A stretch of DNA of 64,000 nucleotides. It comes from Chromatiaceae bacterium (GTDB lineage: Bacteria; Pseudomonadota; Gammaproteobacteria; Chromatiales; Chromatiaceae). A program made the translations under genes and the position numbers. A model generated the notes under the pieces. That model saw only the letters and a list, made by a program, of their open reading frames with translations, did no database searches and was not told the origin of the DNA. Location of the stretch: positions 1 through 64,000 of the forward strand of contig JALOTB010000003.1 of NCBI GenBank assembly GCA_025458165.1, read 5' to 3'. Below, in pieces: positions 8,017-19,655 of this stretch. The first letter of the stretch is position 1, and every line of letters begins with the position of its first letter.

Positions 8017-9834
8017 TCATTGTGCCTGCCGGCGGTAGAGGGCGGCGTAGAGCCCATCGCCGGTGATGAGCTCCTCGTGGCGGCCCTGCTCGGCGATCCG
8101 CCCGTTTTCGAACACCAGCACCCGGTCGGCCTGGCGCACGGCGCTCAGGCGGTGGGCGACGATGATCGTCGTGCGCCCCGCCAGGAAGGCGTTGAGCGCC
8201 CGGTGCAGACGCTCCTCGGTCTCGGTGTCGAGCGCCGAGGTGGCCTCGTCGAGGATGACGACCTTGGGATCGGCGAGCGCCATGCGGGCGACCGCGAGTC
8301 GTTGGCGCTGCCCACCGGAGAGGCGTACGCCGCCCCGACCCATGAGCGTGTCGAGCCCCTGGGGCAGGGCCTCGGCGACCTCGCGGAGCTGGGCGACCTC
8401 CAGGGCCTGCCAGAGCGCCGCCTCGGGCAACTCCTGCCCGAGCGTCAGATTGGCCCTTAGGCTGTCGTTGAAGATGGCCGGGTGCTGGAGCACGGTGGCG
8501 ACGTTCGCGCGCACCCGGTCGAGGCCGATCTCCTCCACCGGGACGCCATCGTAGAGCACGCGCCCGGAGCGGGCTGGGTAGAGCCCGATCAGGACCTGCA
8601 CCAGGGTGGTCTTGCCCCCGCCGCTCGCGCCGACCAGGGCGACCTTCTCCCCCGGCGCGATCGCGAGCGAGACGCCGTCGAGCACGAGCGGGCCCCCGCC
8701 GTAGGCAAAGCAGAGATCGGCCACCTCGACCGCGACCGTGCGCTTGCCGGCGAAGGGGTCGCGCAGGTGGGGCCATTCGGGCTCGAGGCGGATGTCCACC
8801 AGCCGATTGATCCGTGCGAGGGCCGCATCCGCGCTGTGGAAGGCGTACTGTACCCCGAGCAGCTCTTGCACCGGGCCCAGCATGAACCAGAGATAGGAGA
8901 AGACCGCCAGCATCTGCCCGATGCTGAGATCCGAGAAGACGACCATCAGCATGCTCAGCGCGCGAAAGACGTCGACCCCGAAAAGGAAGACGGTCGAGGC
9001 GGTGCGCGCCCCCGCCTCGCTGCGCCAGGCGTAGCGGGCGGAGCGGTCGCGGATGGCACGGGAGCGATCGACCATGCGCGCGATGTAATGGCGCTCGCGG
9101 TTGGCGGCGCGGATCTGCTGGATGGCCTCCAGGGTCTCGGCGAGCGACTCCTGGAAGGCCTCGAAGGCGGCGTTCTCCCGCCGCTTGAGGGCCTTGACCC
9201 GGCGCCCGAAGACGGTGGTGAGATAGATCACCGCCGGGTTCAAGAGCAGGATGAAGAGCGCGAGCGGCCAGTGCATCCAGAGCAGCACCACCGCCGTGCC
9301 GAGGATGGCGAGCACCGCCACCAGGGACTTGGCGATGGCCCCACCGATGAACTGGTCGATAGCGTCGAGGTCGGTGACCAGGTGCGAGGCGACCCGCCCG
9401 CTGCCGAGGGTCTCGTACTCCGCCATCGAGACCCGCTGCAGGCGCATGAGCAGGTCGCGGCGCATCTGGAAGATGATGTCCTTGGAGACTCGGGTGAACT
9501 GGCGTGTCTGCCAGACCTCCAGGGCCAGCGCGAGCAGGCGCAGCCCGAGCGTGATCGCGAGCACCGCCAGGACGTAGGCGATCGGGCCCTGCCAGGACGC
9601 CGGATAGACCTGGTCCATGAGCCCGACCAGGGTCCCTGGCCGGTCGAGCAGGACCTCGTCGACCAGCAGCGGCATGAGGAGGGGCACCGGCACACTCGCC
9701 AGGGTAGCGAGGACGGTGACCAGATTGGCGAGGACCAGCTCGCGGCGGTGGCGCAGCACGCGGTCGAGCAGATCTCGCCAGGTGTAAGGCGTCTCGCGCA
9801 GGGGCGCGCGGTCGCTGGGGGAGGCTGGTCGCAT
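8017..9834 (-). CDS. ABC exporter, fused permease and ATPase (MsbA-like)
   Basis: This 605-residue half-transporter has an N-terminal six-helix ABC membrane domain (about residues 30-330) and a C-terminal ATPase. Walker A GASGGGKTT is near 402-410, signature LSGGQRQR near 505-512, Walker B VVILDEATSALD near 525-535 and H-loop IIVAHRLS after that. The layout matches homodimeric exporters of lipids, peptides or drugs; the cargo cannot be told from sequence. The ATG at 9834 is chosen; a TTG at 9891 would add 19 residues, and neither has a strong ribosome binding site. The YheT-like esterase follows in the same operon. Confidence 0.92.
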   Translation of the reverse strand: MRPASPSDRAPLRETPYTWRDLLDRVLRHRRELVLANLVTVLATLASVPVPLLMPLLVDEVLLDRPGTLVGLMDQVYPASWQGPIAYVLAVLAITLGLRLLALALEVWQTRQFTRVSKDIIFQMRRDLLMRLQRVSMAEYETLGSGRVASHLVTDLDAIDQFIGGAIAKSLVAVLAILGTAVVLLWMHWPLALFILLLNPAVIYLTTVFGRRVKALKRRENAAFEAFQESLAETLEAIQQIRAANRERHYIARMVDRSRAIRDRSARYAWRSEAGARTASTVFLFGVDVFRALSMLMVVFSDLSIGQMLAVFSYLWFMLGPVQELLGVQYAFHSADAALARINRLVDIRLEPEWPHLRDPFAGKRTVAVEVADLCFAYGGGPLVLDGVSLAIAPGEKVALVGASGGGKTTLVQVLIGLYPARSGRVLYDGVPVEEIGLDRVRANVATVLQHPAIFNDSLRANLTLGQELPEAALWQALEVAQLREVAEALPQGLDTLMGRGGVRLSGGQRQRLAVARMALADPKVVILDEATSALDTETEERLHRALNAFLAGRTTIIVAHRLSAVRQADRVLVFENGRIAEQGRHEELITGDGLYAALYRRQAQ

Positions 9835-9937
9835 CGGGTAGGGTCGAAGAGAGGCCAGCAGCTTATCACGAAGGCCCTCGCCGGACGGCAAGGGGGGTCG
9901 TCCGTGCCCCGATCGCCACCTGATCAGTTCCTTCCAA

Positions 9938-10050
9938 CCCGTCGTTCCGGCAGGGCATGCCGGGGGATTGCCGGAATGCGGTCGCCATGGGTGGCTGTCC
10001 GCGGCACTTGCCTATGGTCTGGATACCGGCGATCCATGCCGGTATGGCGG
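9938..10050. repeat. REP-like palindromic pair
   Basis: TTCCGGCA near 9945 pairs with TGCCGGAA near 9968. Farther right, ATACCGGC (10023-10030) pairs exactly with GCCGGTAT (10038-10045). The wording around them (CGTCGTTCCGGCA and GGATACCGGC) resembles the short intergenic palindromes found in many copies in proteobacterial chromosomes. No second copy was noticed in this window. Confidence 0.5.
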
Positions 10051-10106
10051 CCCCTCGAGCTTCTCGGCTCAAAGCGATAGGTCGTCAGCCGCGCCCGGGA
10101 TGTCGA

Positions 10107-10136
10107 TTGAGCGCCGGAAATGCGCTCGCCTATAAT
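10107..10136 (+). promoter_or_regulatory. Sigma70 promoter of the tolC-like gene
   Basis: The -35 TTGAGC (10107-10112) and a perfect -10 TATAAT (10131-10136) are separated by 18 bases. The tolC-like ATG lies 49 bases downstream of the -10. Confidence 0.65.
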
Positions 10137-10184
10137 CGCGCCGCAAGGCCGGGGGTCCCCCCGGTCACAGAGGGGCTCAGGCAG

Positions 10185-11522
10185 ATGCGGACCAAGACTC
10201 TCCTCCTTCTCGGTGTGATCGGCCTTGGGTTCGCCGCCGCCAGCCCCGCCGAGGACCTCATCGGGATCTACGACCTCGCCGTGAAGAGCGACCCGGTGCT
10301 GCGTGAGGCCGAGCAGACCCTCTACGCGACCCGGGAGGTCGAGCCCCAGGCCCGCGCCCTGTTGCTGCCGAGCTTCGCCGTCACGGCGAATGCCGACTAC
10401 CGCGATGACGACATCGACGGCCCGCTGATCAATCGTCGGGAGAGCTACTCGCAAACCGGCGCACGGGCGGTGGTCAACCAGTCGGTCTACAACCGCGGGG
10501 ACTGGATGCGGCTGTCGCAGACCAAGAACACCATCGCCCAGGCCGAGGCCCAGTACCGGGGCGCCGAGATCGACCTCATGGTGCGCACCACCGAGGCCTA
10601 CTTCGCGGTGCTGCGGGCGTCTGACCTGGTGCGGGTACAGGAGTCGCTGCTGCGCGCCAACGAGCGACAGCTCGAGCAGTCCAAGCAGCGCTTCGAGGTC
10701 GGTCTGGTCGCTATCACCGACGTCAACGAGAGCCAGGCCGCCTATGACCGCTCCCGCGCCGATGTGATCAGCGCGATGAACCGGCTCGACAATGCCTGGG
10801 AGGCCCTGAGGCGCATCGTTGGACCGATCAGCGTCCCGCTCGCCCGACTTGGGGACAAGCTGCCGCTCTCACCGCCTGAGCCCAACGACATCGACCAGTG
10901 GGCACAGACCGCGCTGACCAACAACTTCGGCGTCATCGCGGCCCAGCAGGCGGCCGAGGCGGCGAAGAAGCAGATCGAGGTCGAGCGCTCGGGCCACTAC
11001 CCGAGCTTCGACGTGCAGGCCGGCTACGACGTCTTCCGCACCGAGTCCGACTTCGCCAATGATCGGAACAGCGCCTTCGTGAGCCTCAACATGACGCTGC
11101 CGATCTACCAGGGCGGCGCCGTGACCTCGCGCACGCGCCAGGCCGGCTTCGATCTGGGGGCGGCCCAGGAGCGGCTCGACCAGCAGCGCCGCTTGGTCAA
11201 CAACAGCGTCAAGGACGCCTTCCGCGGCGTGATCTCCAGCATCAGCGACATCGAGGCGCGTCAGGCCGCGGTCGTCTCCGCCCGCAGCGCCCTGGAGTCG
11301 ACCCAGGCCGGGCTCGAGGTCGGGACGCGTACCCAGGTCGATGTGCTCAATGCCCAGCGAAACCTCTTTCAGGCGGAGTTCGAGTACCTGAGCGCCCGCT
11401 ACGACTACATCATCAATGGGGTTCGTCTGCATCAGGCGACCAGCACCCTGACGCGCGATGTGCTGGTGCGGGGTAATGCCTGGCTGTCCCCTAAGGATGC
11501 GGTCCCTCCGCCCGGGAGCTGA
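10185..11522 (+). CDS. TolC-family outer-membrane channel protein
   Basis: This 445-residue outer-membrane efflux protein starts with a signal peptide (LLLLGVIGLGFAAASPAED). It has two OEP repeats: one from about residue 30 (IYDLAVKSDPVLREAEQ, ending near FEVGLVAITDVNESQAAYD) and one from about 235 (AQQAAEAAKKQIEVERSGHYPSFDV, split here, ending near GLEVGTRTQVDVLNAQRNL). The two VGL/VGTRTxVDVLxAQ motifs are the TolC hallmark. It would form the trimeric exit duct for type I secretion or RND/ABC efflux. The start has GGGGCTCAGG upstream. The divergent ABC exporter could be its partner, but that is only proximity. Confidence 0.93.
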   Translation: MRTKTLLLLGVIGLGFAAASPAEDLIGIYDLAVKSDPVLREAEQTLYATREVEPQARALLLPSFAVTANADYRDDDIDGPLINRRESYSQTGARAVVNQSVYNRGDWMRLSQTKNTIAQAEAQYRGAEIDLMVRTTEAYFAVLRASDLVRVQESLLRANERQLEQSKQRFEVGLVAITDVNESQAAYDRSRADVISAMNRLDNAWEALRRIVGPISVPLARLGDKLPLSPPEPNDIDQWAQTALTNNFGVIAAQQAAEAAKKQIEVERSGHYPSFDVQAGYDVFRTESDFANDRNSAFVSLNMTLPIYQGGAVTSRTRQAGFDLGAAQERLDQQRRLVNNSVKDAFRGVISSISDIEARQAAVVSARSALESTQAGLEVGTRTQVDVLNAQRNLFQAEFEYLSARYDYIINGVRLHQATSTLTRDVLVRGNAWLSPKDAVPPPGS

Positions 11523-11579
11523 TCCAGGGCTTGCCCCGATCGGCCCGTCCAGGCAGCGCCTGTCCCGCTAGGGATCACC

Positions 11580-12683
11580 ATGTCCGGCAACAGCTTCGGC
11601 AAGCTCTTCGTCACCACGACCTTTGGTGAGAGTCACGGGCCGGCGATCGGCGGGATCGTCGACGGTTGTCCGCCTGGGCTCGCGCTCGGTGCGGAGGACC
11701 TCCAGCAGGACCTCGACCGGCGCCGCCCGGGCAAGTCCCGCCACACCACCCAGCGGCGCGAGTCGGACCGGGTGGAGATCCTCTCGGGGGTCTTCGAGGG
11801 CGTCACCACCGGGACCCCGATCGCCCTCCTGATCCACAACGAGGACCAGCGCTCCAAGGACTACTCCGAGATCGCGGCCAAGTTCCGCCCCGGCCACGCC
11901 GACTACACGTATTCGATGAAGTACGGGGTGCGCGACTACCGCGGCGGCGGGCGCTCGTCGGCGCGCGAGACCGCGATCCGGGTCGCCGCCGGGGGTATCG
12001 CCAAGAAGTACCTGCGCGAGCTTCTGGGGGTGCGGGTGCGCGGCTATCTCTCCCAGCTCGGCCCGATCCGGCCCCAGGGCTTCGACTGGGACGAGGTCGA
12101 GCGCAATACCTTCTTCTGCGCCGATGCCGCGGCGGTGCCGGAGCTCGAGGCCTACATGGACGCCCTGCGCAAGTCGGGGGACTCGATCGGCGCGGAGGTG
12201 ACCGTGGTCGCCGAGGGCGTGCCCCCAGGGCTCGGCGAGCCCATCTTCGACCGGCTCGACGCCGACATCGCCCATGCCCTGATGAGCATCAATGCGGTCA
12301 AAGGGGTCGAGATCGGCGCCGGATTCGCCTGTGTGAGCCAGAAGGGGACCGAGCACCGCGATGAGCTAACCCCCGAGGGGTTCTTGAGCAACAACGCGGG
12401 CGGGATACTCGGGGGGATCTCCAGCGGTCAGGACATCCTCGCGCGCATCGCCCTGAAGCCGACGTCCAGCATCCGCCTGCCGGGCCGCACCATCGATGCC
12501 CAGGGCCAGCCTACCGAGATCGTCACCACCGGCCGCCACGACCCCTGCGTGGGCATCCGCGCGACCCCGATCGCCGAGGCCATGCTCGCGCTCGTGCTGA
12601 TGGACCACTGGCTGCGCCAGCGCGGTCAGAACGCCGATGTGATCCCCGGCGCCCCGCGGATCGCGCCCCGGCCCGGCGTCTGA
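11580..12683 (+). CDS. aroC: Chorismate synthase
   Basis: This 367-residue enzyme uses reduced FMN to convert 5-enolpyruvylshikimate-3-phosphate to chorismate, the last common step of aromatic biosynthesis. Family signatures are complete: [18 protein letters not shown] near the N-terminus, [19 protein letters not shown] (about 50-68), [18 protein letters not shown] (about 122-139) and [17 protein letters not shown] near the end. Nearby pabB and the trp genes further on use chorismate or its products, but they are not in the same operon. The MFS gene follows after 56 bases. Confidence 0.98.
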   Translation: MSGNSFGKLFVTTTFGESHGPAIGGIVDGCPPGLALGAEDLQQDLDRRRPGKSRHTTQRRESDRVEILSGVFEGVTTGTPIALLIHNEDQRSKDYSEIAAKFRPGHADYTYSMKYGVRDYRGGGRSSARETAIRVAAGGIAKKYLRELLGVRVRGYLSQLGPIRPQGFDWDEVERNTFFCADAAAVPELEAYMDALRKSGDSIGAEVTVVAEGVPPGLGEPIFDRLDADIAHALMSINAVKGVEIGAGFACVSQKGTEHRDELTPEGFLSNNAGGILGGISSGQDILARIALKPTSSIRLPGRTIDAQGQPTEIVTTGRHDPCVGIRATPIAEAMLALVLMDHWLRQRGQNADVIPGAPRIAPRPGV

Positions 12684-12739
12684 GCCGGCCCAGCCCAGCC
12701 GCGGAGCCGGTGCCCGGGCGCTGACCGGGACCCCCCTAG

Positions 12740-13879
12740 ATGCCGTACTGGCGCCTCTCGGCCTTCTATTTCTTTTATTTCGCGGCCCTGGGCGCCCTGG
12801 TGCCCTATTGGGGGCTGTACCTTCAGGATCAGGGTCTGACCCCACTCGCCATCGGCCAGTTGATGGCCATCCTGATGGCGACCAAGATCGTCGCGCCGAA
12901 CGTCTGGGGCTGGATCGCCGATCAGCGGGGGGCACGCCTGCCCATCGTGCGACTCGCCTCGCTGCTCGCCCTGATCGCCTTCACGGGGATCTTCGCGGTG
13001 CACGGATTCTGGGGCATCGCCCTGGTCATGACGTTCTTCAGCTTCTTCTGGAACGCCTCGCTCCCTCAGATGGAGGCGGTGACCTTCAATCACCTGGGGG
13101 CAAGGATGCGACGTTATTCGACCATTCGGCTGTGGGGTTCGATCGGCTTCATCCTCGCCGTGCTCGCCCTCGGCGCGGTGCTGGAGCGCACCGGCACCGG
13201 GCTGGTGCCGGAGGTGGTGCTCGTCCTGTTCGTTGGGGTCTGGGTCAGCAGTCTGCTGGTCCCCGAGCGGGCGGGCGCGCGCGCCCGTCAAGACGACGCC
13301 TCGGTGCGGGTCCTGCTGCGCCGGCCGGAGGTCGTCGCCTTCCTCGCCAGCGGTGCCCTGATGCAGATGAGCCACGGGGCCTATTACGCCTTCTACTCCA
13401 TCCATCTCACAGGGGCGGGCTATAGCACTGGGGCAGTGGGGGCGCTTTGGGCCTGGGGGGTGACGGTGGAGGTGCTGGTATTCCTGCGGATGCACTGGCT
13501 GCTCGAGCGCTTCGGCGCGCGCCGCGTCCTGCTGGCGAGCCTGGCGCTCGCGATCCTTCGCTGGCTGCTGATCGGTGGCTTCGTCGAGCACCTCGGGGTC
13601 CAGGTCCTTGCCCAGGCACTACACGCCGCGACCTTCGGGGCCTTTCATGCCTCGGCCGTGCATCTCGCGCATCACTACTTCGTCGGACGCACCCAGGGGC
13701 GCGGCCAGGCCCTCTACAACAGCCTGAGCTTCGGTGTCGGCGGCGCGCTCGGCGCCTTGAGCAGTGGCGGGCTCTGGACCGCCGCTGGGGCCTCGGCCAC
13801 CTTCGCCCTGGCGGCGCTGGCCGCCGGCCTCGGTTGGCTGACGGCCTGGCGCTGGGTGGACCGCGCGCATCGTTTCTGA
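12740..13879 (+). CDS. MFS transporter (HcaT/LacY-like group)
   Basis: This 379-residue protein has about 12 membrane helices. It begins with FYFFYFAALGALVPYWGLYL and has an MFS loop motif PNVWGWIADQ(R) between helices 2 and 3, features typical of the nucleoside-H+ symporter/3-phenylpropionate permease (HcaT-like) subgroup common in gammaproteobacteria. The substrate cannot be assigned. It follows aroC on the same strand and precedes the polyphosphate kinase 2 gene by about 100 bases. Confidence 0.88.
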   Translation: MPYWRLSAFYFFYFAALGALVPYWGLYLQDQGLTPLAIGQLMAILMATKIVAPNVWGWIADQRGARLPIVRLASLLALIAFTGIFAVHGFWGIALVMTFFSFFWNASLPQMEAVTFNHLGARMRRYSTIRLWGSIGFILAVLALGAVLERTGTGLVPEVVLVLFVGVWVSSLLVPERAGARARQDDASVRVLLRRPEVVAFLASGALMQMSHGAYYAFYSIHLTGAGYSTGAVGALWAWGVTVEVLVFLRMHWLLERFGARRVLLASLALAILRWLLIGGFVEHLGVQVLAQALHAATFGAFHASAVHLAHHYFVGRTQGRGQALYNSLSFGVGGALGALSSGGLWTAAGASATFALAALAAGLGWLTAWRWVDRAHRF

Positions 13880-13981
13880 GCCCCACCGGCGAGGCCCGGA
13901 ATCCGGCCAGGAGCGGTCCTCTGAGGCGTGGTAGACTGGCCGACCACTTCCAAATCAACAACGCCTCTGGGGGGAATCGGG

Positions 13982-14884
13982 ATGGACGAGACGGTGCCGG
14001 TGGCCGATCTGGGTGAGCAGGCGCGGCTGGAGGATCTGATCAGCGAGCGTGCCGATTTGCGCCACCGGCTCGCCCAGCTCAAGCGCGACAACCGACGCGC
14101 GATCCAGCGCCGGCGCCTGGAGAAGGGGCTGCAGCCGTATCAGGCGGAGCTCATCCGGATGCAGAAGTATCTGGAGGAGACCCACACCCGGATGATCATC
14201 CTCTTCGAGGGCCGGGACGCGGCGGGCAAAGGCGGGACGATCCGCCGCGTCACCCGCTACATGAACGAGAAGCACTACCGGGTGGTGGCGCTGGGCAAGC
14301 CTACCGAGGAGCAGCGCACCCAGTGGTTCTTCCAGCGCTATGTCACCAGCTTCCCCACCGGCGGCGAGGTCGTCCTCTTCGACCGCAGTTGGTACAACCG
14401 GGCAATGGTCGAGCCGGTGTTCGGCTTTTGCACCCCGCAGGAATATCAGAACTTTATGCAGGGGGTGGTCGGCTTCGAGAAGGACATCGTGCGCCAGGGC
14501 ACCATCCTGGTGAAGCTCTACTTCAGCGTCACCAAGGACGAGCAGGCACGCCGCTTCGAGCGGCGCAAGACCGACCCGCTGCGCCAGTGGAAGCTCTCGG
14601 AGATCGATGTCCAGGCACAGGACCGCTGGGACGACTTCACGCGTCAGAAGTACGAGATGCTCAGGCGCACCCATACCACCCACGCCCCGTGGACGGTGAT
14701 CCGCTCCAACAACAAGGACCGGGCGCGCCTGAACGCAATCCGGGTGATCCTCAACGCCGTCCCCTATGAGCGGCTGAGCCCGGCGCTCGACTTCGTCCCC
14801 GACCCCGAGGTGGTGATCTCGGGTGCCCGCGAGTTGGAGATCATGGAGGCCCAGATGCTGCGGGAAGGGCGCTTCACCGCCTGA
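13982..14884 (+). CDS. ppk2: Polyphosphate kinase 2 (PPK2)
   Basis: This 300-residue protein uses polyphosphate to phosphorylate nucleoside diphosphates (class I PPK2), or runs the reverse reaction. It has the PPK2 Walker A GRDAAGKGG followed by TIRRVTRYMN, the lid region, and Walker B FDRSWYNRAMVEPVFGFCT. Length and the single domain match class I. The ATG at 13982 is preceded by a GGGGGAA site; an in-frame upstream ATG at 13928 lacks one. It lies directly upstream of the glycogen genes, so polyphosphate and glucan storage may be co-managed, which is an inference from position. Confidence 0.94.
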   Translation: MDETVPVADLGEQARLEDLISERADLRHRLAQLKRDNRRAIQRRRLEKGLQPYQAELIRMQKYLEETHTRMIILFEGRDAAGKGGTIRRVTRYMNEKHYRVVALGKPTEEQRTQWFFQRYVTSFPTGGEVVLFDRSWYNRAMVEPVFGFCTPQEYQNFMQGVVGFEKDIVRQGTILVKLYFSVTKDEQARRFERRKTDPLRQWKLSEIDVQAQDRWDDFTRQKYEMLRRTHTTHAPWTVIRSNNKDRARLNAIRVILNAVPYERLSPALDFVPDPEVVISGARELEIMEAQMLREGRFTA

Positions 14885-14915
14885 GCGGCTTGATGCCGCA
14901 CCCCCGGTGCCCGCC

Positions 14916-17063
<2,148 letters not shown>

Positions 17064-17197
17064 GACGGTCGCGCGAGCCGCGCGCTTTACCCTCTCGCGA
17101 CCATTGTTTACTGTAGGCCCTGCGCCGCGGCGCGAGCGGGGCTCGGGGGCGGACAGGTTGGGGGGCGCGGCCTCGGGGCGGCGCACAGGCGGGGGTC

Positions 17198-18403
17198 ATG
17201 AGCGGAACCAACCTTTACCACGCATTGGGGCTGCACATGCATCAGCCCCCGGGGAATCTCGACCTGCTGCTGCGCGCCAACCCTTGGGAGGCCGAGCAGA
17301 TCATCCGCTGCTACGAGCGCCCGGCGCGCTATGCCCTGCGCTATCGCGACACCGCCCGGCCGCACGTCGGATTCTCGGGGGTGCTGCTGGAGCAGCTCCT
17401 CGACCCCGGGATCGTCGCCCGTTACCGCCACCTGGTGGACATCCCCGAGATGCTGGCTTGCTACGCCGAGGCCGACAACATCGAGCTAATCGGGATGGGC
17501 TACTATCACCCGATCTTTCCCCTGATCCCGCCGGCGGACTGGGACGAGCAGCTCGAGCGCGGGCGCGCGATCATCGAGCGCGCATTCGGACGCGCCCCGC
17601 GGGGGTTTTGGCCACCGGAGATGGCCTTCTCCATGGACCTGATCCCGGCGTTGGTGCGCGCGGGCTACGACTACCTGGTGGTCGACGGGGTCCACGTGCG
17701 GCCGCAGGACGGGCTCGCCGACATCTACCGACCCTACCTCGCCTGCCATGACGGGGCCTGCATCACCGTCGTACCGCGCGACCGGGCCATCTCAAATGGC
17801 CAGGAGAGCGGCTTCAACCCCGAGTGGCTCGCCAACGAGGCGTGCGCCCACGCGGCCGCCTCACCCCGCCCCGGCGAGCCTCGGCTGATCACCACCTGGT
17901 CCGACGGGGAGAACGGCGGCTGGTTTCGCCAGACCCACGAGCCGTCGGGCTTCTTTGGTTTTTTCTTCGCGCCCTACATCGAGCGCGTGGTCGCTGGCGA
18001 TTATCCGTTGGTCCCGGTGAACCTGTCGGACTACCTGCGCGAGCATCCGCCGGTGGACCGCGCAGAGGTCCAGACCGGTGCCTGGAACGTGGGCTCGACC
18101 TCGGGTGAGGACTTCTCCCAGTGGGCCGGCTCGGAGCGGCAACGGGCGGCGGTGGGCCTGGTGCGGGGGCTGAGCCAGCGCTACTGGGACCTCCGGCACG
18201 CCTCGGACCAGCTCGGTACGGCCGGGGGCGAGGCGCTCGCGCGGGCGCGAGCCCTGATTTTGGAGGCCGAGACGAGCTGCTATCTGTTCTGGGGCGACGC
18301 CTGGCTGCCGCGGCTCTACGAGCGCACCGAGCCCGCCGAGCGCGCGCTCGACCTCGCCGAGGCCGAGTGCCATGGGCGTGCGGCGGCCACGCGCGGTGTC
18401 TGA
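17198..18403 (+). CDS. GH57 family glycoside hydrolase
   Basis: This 401-residue protein has an N-terminal GH57 signature, LGLHMHQPPGN. A catalytic Glu lies in FWPPEMAFS (about residue 133), and the second acidic centre is probably in TTWSDGENGG (about 230). GH57 enzymes act on alpha-glucans (amylase, branching or amylopullulanase type); the exact activity is not readable. A weak promoter, TTTACC (17086-17091) N17 TACTGT (17109-17114), precedes it. It lies between glgX and the DUF4912 gene, 10 bases from the latter, and is probably co-transcribed with it. Confidence 0.88.
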   Translation: MSGTNLYHALGLHMHQPPGNLDLLLRANPWEAEQIIRCYERPARYALRYRDTARPHVGFSGVLLEQLLDPGIVARYRHLVDIPEMLACYAEADNIELIGMGYYHPIFPLIPPADWDEQLERGRAIIERAFGRAPRGFWPPEMAFSMDLIPALVRAGYDYLVVDGVHVRPQDGLADIYRPYLACHDGACITVVPRDRAISNGQESGFNPEWLANEACAHAAASPRPGEPRLITTWSDGENGGWFRQTHEPSGFFGFFFAPYIERVVAGDYPLVPVNLSDYLREHPPVDRAEVQTGAWNVGSTSGEDFSQWAGSERQRAAVGLVRGLSQRYWDLRHASDQLGTAGGEALARARALILEAETSCYLFWGDAWLPRLYERTEPAERALDLAEAECHGRAAATRGV

Positions 18404-18413
18404 GGAGTCAGCG

Positions 18414-19655
18414 ATGAAGGGCAGTCGCCGGCGCGCCGGTAGCGCGGACTCTCAGGCGGCCCCGCCAGCGCCGGCGCCACCCGTGGCGCCCGATCTCACC
18501 CCCGCGGATCTCCGCGCGGCGGCCGAGGACATCCGCCGCGAGTTCCCGCTGGTGGCCACCCGCTCCGCGCTGGTCCTGTTCGACGTCGACCCCAACCAGG
18601 TCCAGGCCCAGTGGCAGATCACCGATGCTGCGCTGGCGAGCGCCATCGGTGCCTTCCCGGCCGGGGCGAGCCAGGTGCGTCCGCTGCTGCGGTTGCGGCG
18701 GATCGCGGATGACGGCTCCTCGCGCGAGCTCGCCGCGCTGGCGCAGCCGGCAACGGCGGGGGGCTTGGACGGCGTCGCGCGCTTGCGGGTCGCCGAGCCT
18801 GGCGGCGAGCTGGAGGCCGAGCTCGGGCTCGCGAGCGGAGAGGGCGGCTGGCTGCTCCTCGCCCGTTCCAACCGGGTGCGACTCCCCCTCGCGCCGCAGC
18901 CACCCGGCCTCGCCCCAGTGGCAGCGACGCCGGCGATCACGGGGCTTGGCAAGGCCGCGCCCGGACAGGCCGCCGTCGCGTCGCCGGCCGCTGAGAAAGC
19001 AGTCGGCGCAGGCGGGACAGCGACCGGGGCGGCCGCATCCCCAGGCGAGGGCCAGCCGGGGGAGCCTATGCCCGAGTCGGATTCGCGGCCGCCGTCCCCC
19101 ACCACGGCCGAGCCGGCCGACGACGCAGAGGTCGAGCCGGCGCTCGCCGCGACCGGCCCGCCGCTCGCTCCCGAGTTTCCGCTCTGCTGGTCCGATCCCG
19201 CCGTGGCTGGCCGCTATTTGCGCCTGATCGCCCAATCCAGTCCCACCGAGGCCGGGCCGGTCGCGCCCCCGCTGTCCGACCTCGATGCGCCCTGGTCAGA
19301 GCCCGTGGCGGCCCCGCCTACCTCGAGCGACCCCGGGGCCTGGGCCGAGCTGCCGCCGCCGATGCTGCCGTCCAGCGCGGCCGGCGTTGCGGCCGAGCCC
19401 CGGCCGCCTTATGCCCCCGGCGCCGCGCTCTCGAGCGTCGACCTGCACGCCCGCGACCTCTCCGCCGACATTGAGATCCACGCCGAGCTCCATTTGTGGG
19501 GACGCGCTGGCCCCGGCAGCCTGGTCGCCGTCTTTGGCCGGCCGATTCGGGTCGGTCCTGACGGGCGCTTCTCCGTGCGCCTGGCGCTGCGCGACCCCGA
19601 GGTCCTCGCGCAGGCCCTGGCCAAGGGCGAGCCGCCCGGGCCGGGCGGCGAGTGA
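18414..19655 (+). CDS. DUF4912 domain protein with Pro/Ala-rich linker
   Basis: This 413-residue protein is of unknown function. The ATG at 18414 has GGAG 9 bases upstream. The N-terminal half (about 45-170) has the DUF4912 pattern, with ALVLFDVDPNQVQAQWQITD and a later LLARSNRVRLP. A low-complexity Ala/Pro/Gly linker (about 170-255) follows. The C-terminal part contains FPLCWSDPAVAGRY and a HAELHLWGRAGPGSLVAVFG block, then DGRFSVRLAL. DUF4912 proteins are repeatedly found beside GH57 genes, and this one sits between two. Its stop overlaps the next GTG start (GTGA), so translation is coupled. A role in alpha-glucan handling is inferred from context. Confidence 0.82.
   Translation: MKGSRRRAGSADSQAAPPAPAPPVAPDLTPADLRAAAEDIRREFPLVATRSALVLFDVDPNQVQAQWQITDAALASAIGAFPAGASQVRPLLRLRRIADDGSSRELAALAQPATAGGLDGVARLRVAEPGGELEAELGLASGEGGWLLLARSNRVRLPLAPQPPGLAPVAATPAITGLGKAAPGQAAVASPAAEKAVGAGGTATGAAASPGEGQPGEPMPESDSRPPSPTTAEPADDAEVEPALAATGPPLAPEFPLCWSDPAVAGRYLRLIAQSSPTEAGPVAPPLSDLDAPWSEPVAAPPTSSDPGAWAELPPPMLPSSAAGVAAEPRPPYAPGAALSSVDLHARDLSADIEIHAELHLWGRAGPGSLVAVFGRPIRVGPDGRFSVRLALRDPEVLAQALAKGEPPGPGGE

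Larger units (their letters stand above)
9835..10184. other. Intergenic region with palindromes and the tolC-like promoter
   Basis: No gene is visible in this stretch between the divergent ABC exporter and tolC-like genes. It holds two palindromic units (9938-10050) and a good sigma70 promoter for the downstream gene. Confidence 0.7.
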